From Spirochaetales bacterium (GTDB lineage Bacteria; Spirochaetota; JAAYUW01): a DNA stretch of 53,145 nt. Of the stretch, positions 39,861 to 48,235 are shown piece by piece. A program made the position numbers and the translations under genes. The stretch lies in NCBI GenBank assembly GCA_012797605.1, contig JAAZOT010000016.1:1-53145 (forward strand). The letters are read 5' to 3'. Below the pieces are notes generated by a model. That model saw nothing but the letters and a program-made list of their open reading frames with translations. It did not search any database and was not told where the DNA came from. How positions within the stretch are numbered: position 1 is the stretch's first letter; every line of letters begins with the position of its first letter.

Positions 39861-41537
39861 ATGAGTGATTTTAATTTAGAAAGTAAGATTGATTTTGCCA
39901 AAAAACTTTCAAATCAAAATATTGTAAATGCTTATAAGTATGTGATAGGTTTATATGAAGAAAATAAAAATTATCTTGATGAAAGAGAAAACTTAAAACT
40001 ATTGATGATGATTATTGAGTTTCAACAAAAAATTAATCCTCAAGAAGATATCGATTATTTTTTCAAAAAGGCTCTTGAATATGCAATAAGACACAAAGAT
40101 AACGACTCTATAATTATGATTTATAAATTCTATTGTCAGATTTTATTCAAAAATGCTAAATTAGAAAAATGCGAATTATTAATTGAAAATTTTTTTTCTA
40201 ATTTTGAAAAATATGCATCATTTCAGAATCAACTTGAATTAAAAGAAATAGATATAGCAATAAGTAGTTTATTAAAGGAAAATGTAAAAGATGAGGAAAA
40301 TTTTTTAAAATTAATTGAAGAGAATATCCAGCCTGATCAAATAATTAAGATTATTGTATCTTTTTGTAGAAAGTATATTTCATCATTAGATGAAAAAGAA
40401 GTCTTAAGACTTTTAAATATTTTAAGATTAGGTTTGAAATATATCATAAAAAATAAGGAGCATTTTAAAATCTACCATTATGCTTTTGCAGAACTTCACA
40501 ATCTAATCGGAAATTTATATTATTATTTTGGTCTTTTCAATAAAGCGCAAAGACATTTTTTAAGAGCTTTTATGGATAGTTTATCTGATCCTGATGTTAA
40601 TCTTTTTTCTAAGTTTCAAAAAAATATTTCTATTTCTCTTTATGAACTTGGGGAAATCGAAAAAGCAAATAAGTATTTTTTTATGATTGAAAAATTGTAC
40701 AAAAAAATCGACGATCCCATAGTGTTAAATCAATTCTATTCGGTTTTAGGTCTTTCATATATAAGGCAGGGTAAATATTCAATTGGACATTCTATTTTAA
40801 AATCAGCAATTAAATATAGAATGTCTATTAAAGATTATTGGACACTACTGCACACATTAAACTATGCTATTATTTTTAGTCAGGATAGGACTCCTGAAAA
40901 GACTTATTATTATTTTCTTTATTTTGAAAAAATAGTAACCAAGATACCTAATAGTTATTATTATCTTTATTATATTCTATACATTTCGATATTTAGAAAA
41001 ACTAAATTTGATTCAAAACTTTTTTTACAGAAGCTAATTAAATTTCCAATTTATTCTTTAAGATTAATTCCTTTATTTTCCCTTTGTTTAAAGCATAAAA
41101 TTAAGTTGATTAAATTTGAAAAGTTTTTAGCAATAATTACATTATTTAAGGAAAGTTTTAAAAACGAAATTGGTGAGAAAAATTTTAGTAAATTTGTAAA
41201 CCAATTTTCTGAATATAAAGATTTAATTGACCTTAAAATTGATTTTAATTTTAAGATAAAATCAAAACTTCCTTTTATTTCAAATAATGACAAATATGAA
41301 ATTAAATGGAATGAATTTTTATTAAAAGATTTACCAAACTTAAATGAAAGGGAATTAATCGATATTCTTTATATAAAACTTTTAGAGGATGGTACTAAAA
41401 TCCTCTATAGAGACAAATACTATATATTAAAATTTGAATACAAAAATGAAATGCAAAGTGATTTTAACCTATGGGTAAGGAAAACTTTATTTAGTCGTAT
41501 TAATTTAGATAAGATTACTCTTATCCCTTTTGAATAA
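39861..41537 (+). CDS. Cytosolic TPR-like repeat protein
   Basis: This 558-residue protein has no signal peptide or membrane helix. It is largely helical, with TPR-like pairs most readable at about residues 205-330 (ELHNLIGNLYYYFGLFNKAQRHFLRAF, ISISLYELGEIEKANKYFFMIE, SVLGLSYIRQGKYSIGHSILKSAI). No enzyme motif is seen. Its last 17 bases overlap the end of the opposing cyclase-ATPase gene, a protein whose C-terminal part is also a long helical solenoid. A functional link is possible but not shown. Confidence 0.65.
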   Translation: MSDFNLESKIDFAKKLSNQNIVNAYKYVIGLYEENKNYLDERENLKLLMMIIEFQQKINPQEDIDYFFKKALEYAIRHKDNDSIIMIYKFYCQILFKNAKLEKCELLIENFFSNFEKYASFQNQLELKEIDIAISSLLKENVKDEENFLKLIEENIQPDQIIKIIVSFCRKYISSLDEKEVLRLLNILRLGLKYIIKNKEHFKIYHYAFAELHNLIGNLYYYFGLFNKAQRHFLRAFMDSLSDPDVNLFSKFQKNISISLYELGEIEKANKYFFMIEKLYKKIDDPIVLNQFYSVLGLSYIRQGKYSIGHSILKSAIKYRMSIKDYWTLLHTLNYAIIFSQDRTPEKTYYYFLYFEKIVTKIPNSYYYLYYILYISIFRKTKFDSKLFLQKLIKFPIYSLRLIPLFSLCLKHKIKLIKFEKFLAIITLFKESFKNEIGEKNFSKFVNQFSEYKDLIDLKIDFNFKIKSKLPFISNNDKYEIKWNEFLLKDLPNLNERELIDILYIKLLEDGTKILYRDKYYILKFEYKNEMQSDFNLWVRKTLFSRINLDKITLIPFE

Positions 41538-44259
41538 TATTTAAAACAATTTTGGCGAAATCTTTGATTTGATCGTTTTTTTCTTTATATTTTTCTAGAA
41601 TTTCAATTGAATTAATTATCTTAGTATTTATTTCCTCATTAACTAATTTTATCTCTTCACTAGGTTCACTTTTGATAATGTTTAAGTACCAACTTGATGT
41701 AACAAGAGGTATATAATATGGTGGATTAGCAAACAATTTATCTGCATTACTGATTGAAGTTTTTAAAATTTCATTCTCATTAAGCAGTTCTTCCTGGTGG
41801 TCAAATGAAAACGAAAATATGTGATAAATTATTTCGTTTATTTGTTTAAGTTGAGGTAATAGTTTAAATTCCATCTTGCTATGGATACCATAATATTGAA
41901 AGTTAGATATTAGAAAGTTGACATAAAAAAACAAACCATAGTAATATTCGATAAGTATTGGGATATTTAATTCAAGAACGATTTTTTCGGATAACTTTAA
42001 CATTCTGTTTATAAAATTTAATGGTTTTTTCTTATAATAAATAAATAAAGAGATATTTTCGACTAGAATGAAAAAAAGTTGAATTTTGTTTGTCAATAAA
42101 TATGTTGGATTGAAATATATCTTCTCAAAATTTTGGTAAAAATTAAAGTCCTCTTGAAAAATATTATTTAGTTTTTCAAATATTTCTTCTTCTTTTAAGT
42201 TTTTATCTTCATAGAATGGAAAATAAAAAATGAAATTATAATCTTTTTTAAAACTTGCCAAAGATTGGATCGATTCTAAAATAGTTAGATATTCATCAAA
42301 ATTGTTTATTATCGATTTTGGATAAACAAGCAATTTTATTAGATAAAGATAAAAAGAAACATTGTGTTGATAGCCAATGTTAATAAGATCGTTTTTTTCT
42401 AAATTCTTTCTTGGATATAAAAAGAGCGTAATAGATTTTATTTCTTTTATATGACTTATATCATTAAAATAATTAATAATTATTTCAATTTCTTCTTTTT
42501 GTAAAACATTGAAGATATAAGGCAAAATTCTTCTATCGATTAATATGAATTTTAAAATTTTATTGAAAAAAGAAATTTCTGATTTTTTAATAATTTTTTT
42601 CAATAAAATTAGTTTATTTTCTATTGTTTGTTTCTCAATTTCTACAATGCAAGATGATAAAAAATCATCTTCATTTTCTAAAATATCTTCATTTTCTTCA
42701 TATAGAAATAAGATGTATGAGATTTTATCTATTAAATTATCAGTTATTTTTAATAGGGTGTTGATTATTGTCTTTTTAAGTTGCTTTGATGTAGAATTGA
42801 TACTAAATTGTCTTAAATAATCATTTGCAATTTTGAAATACCCATCATTAAATATTAACCATCCTTTTTCTTTTGAAGATTCAAGGGATTCATCAAGATA
42901 ATTATAATTAAATTCTATTGATATCTCTTTTAAAATATCATAGGAAAGTGGTTGATAAGAAAAGGCTAAAATAGAAAGTAGTATTTGCATTTTGTCATCA
43001 ATTCCATTTATCCTATAACAATGTTCAAGGAGATCTTCTCTTTTCAAAAAGATTTCATCAAAATCTATATTTATTATCTGATCGTCATTTAAAAGAAGTT
43101 CATCTTTCAATAAAGATAGAATGTTATAAGCCCTACCAATATAACCTTCTGTTAAATTATAAAGCTTTAATTCAAATGTTGCAGAAACTGGTTTTTCAAA
43201 ATAATTTTGAAGAAAATTGTCAAATTCTTCAAAAGATAGTTTTTCTATCTTAAAAATTTTAAAATCAGATTTTAAAAGTAATTCCTTAAAATTGACTTCA
43301 AACCTATTATCGATTGAATAAATTAGGATAATTGGATTAGAGTTGCTAATTTTATTTAGAAAATCAATTGACTCAATTTGAAAATTTAGGCAATTGAAGT
43401 TATCTATTATTATTAACCGATTTTCATTAGTAACAGTGAATTCATCAATATTATCTAAAGCAAAATTTATCCTTTGAATGAGATCTTCTGTTGTCTTTTC
43501 CCAATCATTTAAAGGAATATAAATAGGTTTAAATTTATACAATTTATTTATATAAACAGCTAATTTGTTTACAATCGCAGTTTTACCAGATCCACTAGAA
43601 CCGACGATAGCAATTTTAATCTTTTTTTTTTCTGATAGATACTTAATTATATCTACTTCTTCTTTACGATTAAAATAAGGGTTTTTAATATTCTGTAAGT
43701 TAAAGATATTTTTTTTATCTTTTAAGGAAAATAAGATTACTTTTTCGTCTATGCCTTTAAGACTAAATTCACCTATTTGTTCGAATTCAAATAGATTATC
43801 AGATTTTTCAGCTATAACTTTTGATGTATAAGCCGAATTTGGTTTTGCAACAGATTGAATTCTCGATGCGCTATTTATTGCTTGTCCAACAAATACATCA
43901 TATTGATCTCTTTTAGTCGTAGTGACAATCCCTGCATCTATTCCAATGCGGATAGAAAATGGGAATTTGTTTTCCTTATTAAATATTTCTACGTTTTTCA
44001 AAATATTATAAGCACAATTACAAGCATTTAGAGCATCTTTACCTGTAGATGAAGAAGAATAAAAAATTGCACATATTGCATCGCCTATATATTTTTCAAC
44101 CCAACCGTTGTTTTTTCTTATCTGATTTGAACAAAAATCAAAGAAAAAGGATAGATAATCATCTACAATTTCCGGATCATTTTTCTCAGAAAAATCTGTA
44201 AAACCAACAATATCAAGAAATAAGGCAACAGCATAGATTCTTTTTGTTCTTTGTTGCAT
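41521..44259 (-). CDS. Class III nucleotidyl cyclase fused to STAND-type ATPase
   Basis: Residues ~8-180 form a class III cyclase domain: ALFLDIVGFTDF (metal-binding Asp16), VEKYIGDAICAIF (Asp60, with Lys56 at the adenine-reading position), DVFVGQAINSASRI (Asp121, Asn129, Arg133). With both metal aspartates and the Lys/Asp pair present, adenylate cyclase activity is predicted. A P-loop GSSGSGKT (220-227) and Walker B LIIIDN (281-286) follow, then a ~550-residue helical region without clear repeats. This order resembles signal-sensing STAND proteins. The length is 912 residues. There is no Shine-Dalgarno before the ATG; it follows gpmI by 15 bases. Confidence 0.85.
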   Translation of the reverse strand: MQQRTKRIYAVALFLDIVGFTDFSEKNDPEIVDDYLSFFFDFCSNQIRKNNGWVEKYIGDAICAIFYSSSSTGKDALNACNCAYNILKNVEIFNKENKFPFSIRIGIDAGIVTTTKRDQYDVFVGQAINSASRIQSVAKPNSAYTSKVIAEKSDNLFEFEQIGEFSLKGIDEKVILFSLKDKKNIFNLQNIKNPYFNRKEEVDIIKYLSEKKKIKIAIVGSSGSGKTAIVNKLAVYINKLYKFKPIYIPLNDWEKTTEDLIQRINFALDNIDEFTVTNENRLIIIDNFNCLNFQIESIDFLNKISNSNPIILIYSIDNRFEVNFKELLLKSDFKIFKIEKLSFEEFDNFLQNYFEKPVSATFELKLYNLTEGYIGRAYNILSLLKDELLLNDDQIINIDFDEIFLKREDLLEHCYRINGIDDKMQILLSILAFSYQPLSYDILKEISIEFNYNYLDESLESSKEKGWLIFNDGYFKIANDYLRQFSINSTSKQLKKTIINTLLKITDNLIDKISYILFLYEENEDILENEDDFLSSCIVEIEKQTIENKLILLKKIIKKSEISFFNKILKFILIDRRILPYIFNVLQKEEIEIIINYFNDISHIKEIKSITLFLYPRKNLEKNDLINIGYQHNVSFYLYLIKLLVYPKSIINNFDEYLTILESIQSLASFKKDYNFIFYFPFYEDKNLKEEEIFEKLNNIFQEDFNFYQNFEKIYFNPTYLLTNKIQLFFILVENISLFIYYKKKPLNFINRMLKLSEKIVLELNIPILIEYYYGLFFYVNFLISNFQYYGIHSKMEFKLLPQLKQINEIIYHIFSFSFDHQEELLNENEILKTSISNADKLFANPPYYIPLVTSSWYLNIIKSEPSEEIKLVNEEINTKIINSIEILEKYKEKNDQIKDFAKIVLNIIQKG

Positions 44260-44274
44260 TTCAATATTATTATA

Positions 44275-45837
44275 TTAAATTAAAATATTTCCAGTCATTT
44301 CTACTGGAATGTCTATCCCCATTATTTTTAGCATAGTTGGTGCCAAATCAGCCAATTTACCGCCTTCTTTAAGTTTTATTTTACCTTTTGATAATTCTTC
44401 TCTCTTTGATATTATTGTTAACCAAACTGGATTTGATGTATGGGCAGTTTGAGGTTCCATTGTCTCAAGATCTACCATCGTTTCAGCATTACCATGATCA
44501 GAAAAAAGGAAAATGACCCCATCCATGCTCAATGCTTTTTCAACGACTTCTCCAACACATTGATCTACAACTTTACAAGCCTTGACGGCGGCTTCCATAA
44601 CTCCAGTATGACCCACCATATCTGGATTAGCAAAGTTTAAAACTATAAAATCATAAACACCTTCATTTAATGCTTGTAGCATCTTATCTTTTACTTCATA
44701 TGCTGACATCTCTGGTTTTAAATCATAAGTAGCAACCTTTGGTGAAGGGACAAGAATCCTATCTTCTCCAGGGTATATTATATCTTGTTGACCATTGAAA
44801 AAAAAAGTTACATGTGCAAATTTTTCCGTTTCAGCAATTCTAAGTTGCCTTAAACCTTTTTTTGATATTACTTCACCCATAAGATTTTTCATGGTCTCTA
44901 AAGGATAAACAACATCTACTTTTGCAAGTTTTGCAGATTTTATATTCTCATAGTACTCAGTAGTTGCAAGAAAATATAGGTTATTGACCTTTTTCCTTTC
45001 AAAATGATCAAAATTTTCTTCGATTATGGCTTTTGATATCTCTCTGGCTCTATCGAATCGATAATTAAAAAATACTATTAGGTCATTATCATGAATGGTA
45101 GTAAAACCTTTTACTATTCTTGGCTTGATAAATTCATCTGTTTGTTCATTTTTATATGCATCATCTATTGCTTCTACAACACTATCAAAAACAGGATATT
45201 CAGAATGTCCATAATAAAGAAGATCGTAAAAAAGTTTAACTCTATCCCATCTATTATCTCTATCCATTGCATAATAGCGTCCTGTAATACTAACGATTTT
45301 ACCATAGTTATTTTTATCAATAAAATCAAGGACTTCTTTTGCATATTCTTTTGCAGAAGAAGGGGGAGTATCTCTTCCATCTGATAACATATGTATAAAT
45401 ATCTTTTCAGAAGGGATTTTTTTTCTTTTAAATGATTCTAAATAACCCAAAAGATGCTTAGTGTGAGCATGGACTCCTTGATCTTGGACAAGACCAAAAA
45501 TATGTATATTCCCATTGTATCTATTTATATGTTCTATGGCTTTTAATATCTCTTCTTTATTATAAAATATATTTTCATCAATATCCTTTGAAATTCTAAC
45601 AAGATTTTGATATACAACTCGACCCGCACCAATATTCAAATGACCGACTTCAGATGATCCTTGGTTATTATCTGGAAGTCCAACATATATTCCAGAAGTT
45701 TGAATCAAAGTTGTTGGATATTCTTCAACATATTTCAAATGAAACTCTGGTTTTGCTTCATAGATAGCATTATATCTTGTTTCTGGAGAATATCCCCAAC
45801 CATCACGAATTATAAACATATATGGTTTTTTTTTCAT
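44275..45837 (-). CDS. gpmI: 2,3-bisphosphoglycerate-independent phosphoglycerate mutase
   Basis: GpmI interconverts 3- and 2-phosphoglycerate in glycolysis using two metal ions. The 520-residue protein has RDGWGYS (metal Asp12), the phospho-serine region NNQGSSEVGHLNIGAGR (Ser62; usually MGNSEVGH), HMLSDGRDTPPSSA, SITGRYYAMDRDNRWDR, FFNYRFDRAREIS and the C-terminal FSDHGNAETM. The variants RDGWG and QGSSEVGH show it belongs to a divergent branch, but all metal ligands appear present. GGAG precedes the ATG. The cyclase gene follows after 15 bases, so carbon flux and cAMP signalling are probably transcribed together. Confidence 0.95.
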   Translation of the reverse strand: MKKKPYMFIIRDGWGYSPETRYNAIYEAKPEFHLKYVEEYPTTLIQTSGIYVGLPDNNQGSSEVGHLNIGAGRVVYQNLVRISKDIDENIFYNKEEILKAIEHINRYNGNIHIFGLVQDQGVHAHTKHLLGYLESFKRKKIPSEKIFIHMLSDGRDTPPSSAKEYAKEVLDFIDKNNYGKIVSITGRYYAMDRDNRWDRVKLFYDLLYYGHSEYPVFDSVVEAIDDAYKNEQTDEFIKPRIVKGFTTIHDNDLIVFFNYRFDRAREISKAIIEENFDHFERKKVNNLYFLATTEYYENIKSAKLAKVDVVYPLETMKNLMGEVISKKGLRQLRIAETEKFAHVTFFFNGQQDIIYPGEDRILVPSPKVATYDLKPEMSAYEVKDKMLQALNEGVYDFIVLNFANPDMVGHTGVMEAAVKACKVVDQCVGEVVEKALSMDGVIFLFSDHGNAETMVDLETMEPQTAHTSNPVWLTIISKREELSKGKIKLKEGGKLADLAPTMLKIMGIDIPVEMTGNILI

Positions 45838-45950
45838 AAATCATACTCCATGAATTTCTACTTTTGCCTATTCATCACTTATAATTTAATCATAAATTAA
45901 ATATAAGTAAAATAAACTTATAAAAGGTCATGATTAACTTTGACCAAAAA

Positions 45951-45977
45951 AAGGCTATCTCATTTTAAGATAGCCTT
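45951..45977 (-). terminator. Terminator for the minus-strand lipoprotein gene
   Basis: AAGGCTATCT (45951-45960) and AGATAGCCTT (45968-45977) pair perfectly over ten bases around a seven-base loop. Read on the minus strand, the stem is followed by TTTTTTGG, a good U-run. It lies in the 261 bases between gpmI and the lipoprotein gene, so gpmI is separated from upstream transcription. Confidence 0.8.
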
Positions 45978-46040
45978 AGATTAAAATAAATCTTTAATTT
46001 TGTACATTTGTAAAAATTTTAATGAATAATAATTATATGA

Positions 46041-46072
46041 ATCAATAATTATAATGATCAATAATTATAATG
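46041..46072. repeat. Perfect 16-base tandem duplication
   Basis: ATCAATAATTATAATG occurs twice head to tail (46041-46056 and 46057-46072), with a third imperfect copy just upstream. It is between the lipoprotein stop codon and its terminator, so it would lie in the 3' untranslated region. Slippage in AT-rich DNA is the simplest origin. Confidence 0.85.
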
Positions 46073-46098
46073 ATATATTTTGAAAATCAAATTAATTT

Positions 46099-46488
46099 TT
46101 ATCTATATCTTATTACATCGCCAGAAATTGTAACAGAATTAGGAGTAAAAATTCCTCCAGTAATATAAGTCAAAAGATATTGGATTGCAGTGATATGATA
46201 AGTTAGTTTAAGGTTAATAACGGCATCACCTTTATATTTGACTATCTGTTCGTTAAGTATAGCTTCAAGATCTTTACTTGGTTCGTTCATAACTAAAAGT
46301 CTATAAATAAAGCTTACCTCGGTAATGGTTATAGAAAATGATCCTACGACTTCATATTTTTTCATATTTGGATCATAAGCAAGTTTCCCATTTTTCGAAG
46401 AAAACTCAACATAAGTGCATGAAAAAAGGATAAATATCAAGAGTAAAATTACAAAAAGTGCAGCTACTTTTCTTGTTAGATTTTTCAT
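46099..46488 (-). CDS. Small lipoprotein of unknown function
   Basis: The 129-residue protein starts with a basic tail and hydrophobic helix ending in the lipobox L-F-S-C (Cys at residue 24), so it is probably lipid-modified and held in the membrane. The mature part is ~105 residues with alternating strands (YEVVGSFSITITEVSF, GDAVINLKLTYHITAIQYLL, NSVTISGDVIRYR). The GDAVINLKLTYH segment resembles small outer-membrane lipoproteins of phage-like TRL or similar families, but I cannot assign one. GGAGG lies close to the ATG, suggesting good expression, and it has its own terminator. Confidence 0.75.
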   Translation of the reverse strand: MKNLTRKVAALFVILLLIFILFSCTYVEFSSKNGKLAYDPNMKKYEVVGSFSITITEVSFIYRLLVMNEPSKDLEAILNEQIVKYKGDAVINLKLTYHITAIQYLLTYITGGIFTPNSVTISGDVIRYR

Positions 46489-46577
46489 ATAACCTCCTCA
46501 ATTTTATAAATTTGATTTTTATAAATAACTTAGAAAAAGTCTTACTCTATCATAATAATATTTAAAAAAAATAAAGA

Positions 46578-46814
46578 TCAGATTTTCTCCTCAAAAAAAG
46601 GGCATAACTTTTGATTTTCAATAAAATGACATTGTCCATTCATAGGAAAATGTTTTGAAAATTTCTCTCTTGCAAATTGGGCTATTTTCGCAGCAGAAAC
46701 TTTATTGTTTTTTTGCTTTAGGCAAATATTGCTTATTCCTTGATTTTTTTTATCTTTTTCATGCTTTTTTAAATGATCAAATAATTCTTGTTGTAAATAC
46801 TTGCATTCAGACAT
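46578..46814 (-). CDS. Small four-cysteine protein of unknown function
   Basis: This 78-residue protein has cysteines at residues 4, 31, 62 and 71, the last in LCPFFEE, with His63 next to Cys62. Four spaced cysteines in so small a protein suggest a metal or iron-sulfur site; this is inference. The frame is open back into the tRNA gene (46889), but AGGGGG stands eight bases before ATG 46814, which is the likely start. It begins 29 bases after the end of tRNA-Val on the same strand, so it may be expressed from the tRNA promoter. I do not recognise a family. Confidence 0.6.
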   Translation of the reverse strand: MSECKYLQQELFDHLKKHEKDKKNQGISNICLKQKNNKVSAAKIAQFAREKFSKHFPMNGQCHFIENQKLCPFFEEKI

Positions 46815-46843
46815 AAGAAACCCCCTGGTGAATTTTATAAAAC

Positions 46844-46917
46844 TGGGTGATACTGGATTTGAACCAGTGACCCCATGCATGTGAAGCATGTGCTCTGACC
46901 ATCTGAGCTAATCACCC
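46844..46917 (-). tRNA. tRNA-Val, anticodon CAC
   Basis: The 74-base cloverleaf is complete: acceptor GGGTGAT/ATCACCC plus discriminator A, D arm GCTC/GAGC, anticodon arm CATGC/GCATG with loop TTCACAT, T arm ACTGG/CCAGT with loop TTCAAAT. The anticodon CAC reads GUG. The 3' CCA is not encoded. GUG is the wobble-read valine codon, so this is a second, CAC-type isoacceptor; a UAC isoacceptor would be elsewhere. Confidence 0.96.
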
Positions 46918-46937
46918 ACCAATTTTTACCGATATTT

Positions 46938-46965
46938 ATTTTAATTAACTTTTCTTTAAATTCAA
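46938..46965 (-). promoter_or_regulatory. Candidate tRNA-Val promoter
   Basis: On the minus strand TTGAAT (46960-46965), a 16-base spacer and TAAAAT (46938-46943) lie 20 bases before the tRNA 5' end. This is a fair sigma-70-type match at the usual distance for a tRNA gene. Confidence 0.4.
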
Positions 46966-47050
46966 TAGAAAAAATTATTGCAATTTAAAATTTTCCTTAT
47001 AAATTCGCTATGTTATTTTTATTTTTTATAATCTTTATCTGGGGGAGTTG

Positions 47051-47392
47051 ATGGAAAAAAATCTTTTAAAAAAATTTCAGAAAAAGCTTATCGAAATGAA
47101 AAATGAAATTCTAGATGATGTAGCTATTGAGAATAAAAGATTTGAAGAAGAAAAAGAAGTTGAAAGTTATTCTGAAGAGTATGATTTAGCAAACTCCATA
47201 TTGGAAAATAATTTAAGAGAAAATTTAGAAGAAAATGATTATAAAATGTTAAAGCAAATCGAAAAAGCTCTTTCAAGAATCGAAGAAGGAACATATGACA
47301 TCTGTGAAGTCTGTGGAAATGAAATAGAATTAGATAGACTCGAAATGATACCTTATGCCACAAAATGTTCTAAATGTGCGAAGAAAAAATAA
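47051..47392 (+). CDS. DksA/TraR-family zinc-finger protein
   Basis: The 113-residue protein has an N-terminal coiled-coil helix pair (about residues 1-75, acidic in the middle) and a C-terminal zinc finger C-E-V-C-x17-C-S-K-C, with GTYDICEVCG and RLEMIPYATKC as family motifs. DksA-type proteins enter the RNA polymerase secondary channel and work with ppGpp. The coiled-coil tip Asp-Asp (D-x-x-D-A) cannot be placed surely; this short form may act like DksA, or like YocK/YteA proteins. GGGGGAG is next to ATG 47051, which is preferred over TTG 47048. The UDG gene starts three bases after its stop codon. Confidence 0.88.
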   Translation: MEKNLLKKFQKKLIEMKNEILDDVAIENKRFEEEKEVESYSEEYDLANSILENNLRENLEENDYKMLKQIEKALSRIEEGTYDICEVCGNEIELDRLEMIPYATKCSKCAKKK

Positions 47393-47395
47393 TGT

Positions 47396-48181
47396 ATGGA
47401 AAATGAAAAAGTAGAAAAATTAATTGAACTATTAAAATCATTATATATTTATTTAGATTCAATAAAACAAACTAATGAAAATGGTATTATTTTATATGAT
47501 TTGATTTTTGACAAATTAAAGATCGAAGAAAAAAAATCCAAAGAGATTAATCAATTCAATATAGCTTATAATACTGAAAAACAGCAGATTCCACAAAATT
47601 TAAATAAACAAATGCTACTTATTGATCTAATAAGTATGATAAAGAATTGTACTAGATGCGAATTAAGCTTAAAAAGAACAAATGCAGTTCCTGGGGCTGG
47701 ACCTATAGATAGTAAAATCATGATAGTTGGAGAAGGACCAGGAGAACAGGAGGATATTCAAGGACTTCCGTTTGTTGGTAAAGCCGGTCAATTATTGACT
47801 AAACTTCTTAAAAATGCTGGTCTGGAAAGAGAAAATATTTATATAACGAATTGTGTAAAATGTCGACCTCCAAACAATAGAGTTCCAAGTCTATTGGAAA
47901 TGAACTCTTGCTCATATTATTTAAATAGGCAGATCAATTTAATAAAACCTCAAGTTATAATATGCTTAGGTGCTACTTCAACTCAGTTTCTACTTCAAAA
48001 AAAAGTCTCTATAACCAAAATTAGAGGAACCTTAATCGAAACAGAGATTTTTGGACACAAATTCTTTTTATATCCAACATTTCACCCTTCATTTCTTTTA
48101 AGAGATAATAGAAATATCGAAATAGCTCAAAAAGATTTTGATAGGATTGCAAATTACTTAAAGAAAAATAATATATATTAA
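47396..48181 (+). CDS. Type-4 (Fe-S) uracil-DNA glycosylase
   Basis: It removes uracil from DNA in base excision repair; type-4 enzymes are best known from thermophiles. Residues ~75-255 hold the domain: cluster cysteines Cys85, Cys88, Cys156 and Cys172, the uracil-binding GEGPGEQEDIQGLPFVGKAG and the C-terminal HPSFLLR. The first ~75 residues form an extra, mostly helical N-terminal extension with unknown role, making the protein (261 residues) longer than typical members near 190-220. It follows the DksA-like gene by three bases. Confidence 0.92.
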   Translation: MENEKVEKLIELLKSLYIYLDSIKQTNENGIILYDLIFDKLKIEEKKSKEINQFNIAYNTEKQQIPQNLNKQMLLIDLISMIKNCTRCELSLKRTNAVPGAGPIDSKIMIVGEGPGEQEDIQGLPFVGKAGQLLTKLLKNAGLERENIYITNCVKCRPPNNRVPSLLEMNSCSYYLNRQINLIKPQVIICLGATSTQFLLQKKVSITKIRGTLIETEIFGHKFFLYPTFHPSFLLRDNRNIEIAQKDFDRIANYLKKNNIY

Positions 48182-48235
48182 GATATAAGAAATAAAATTA
48201 CTTTCTTCTAATTATTAAATCAGGATAAGAAAGAA

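Noticed and set aside
46578-46889. Longer small protein beginning inside the tRNA gene
   Set aside because: The first 25 codons would be tRNA sequence; ATG 46814 has a proper SD.
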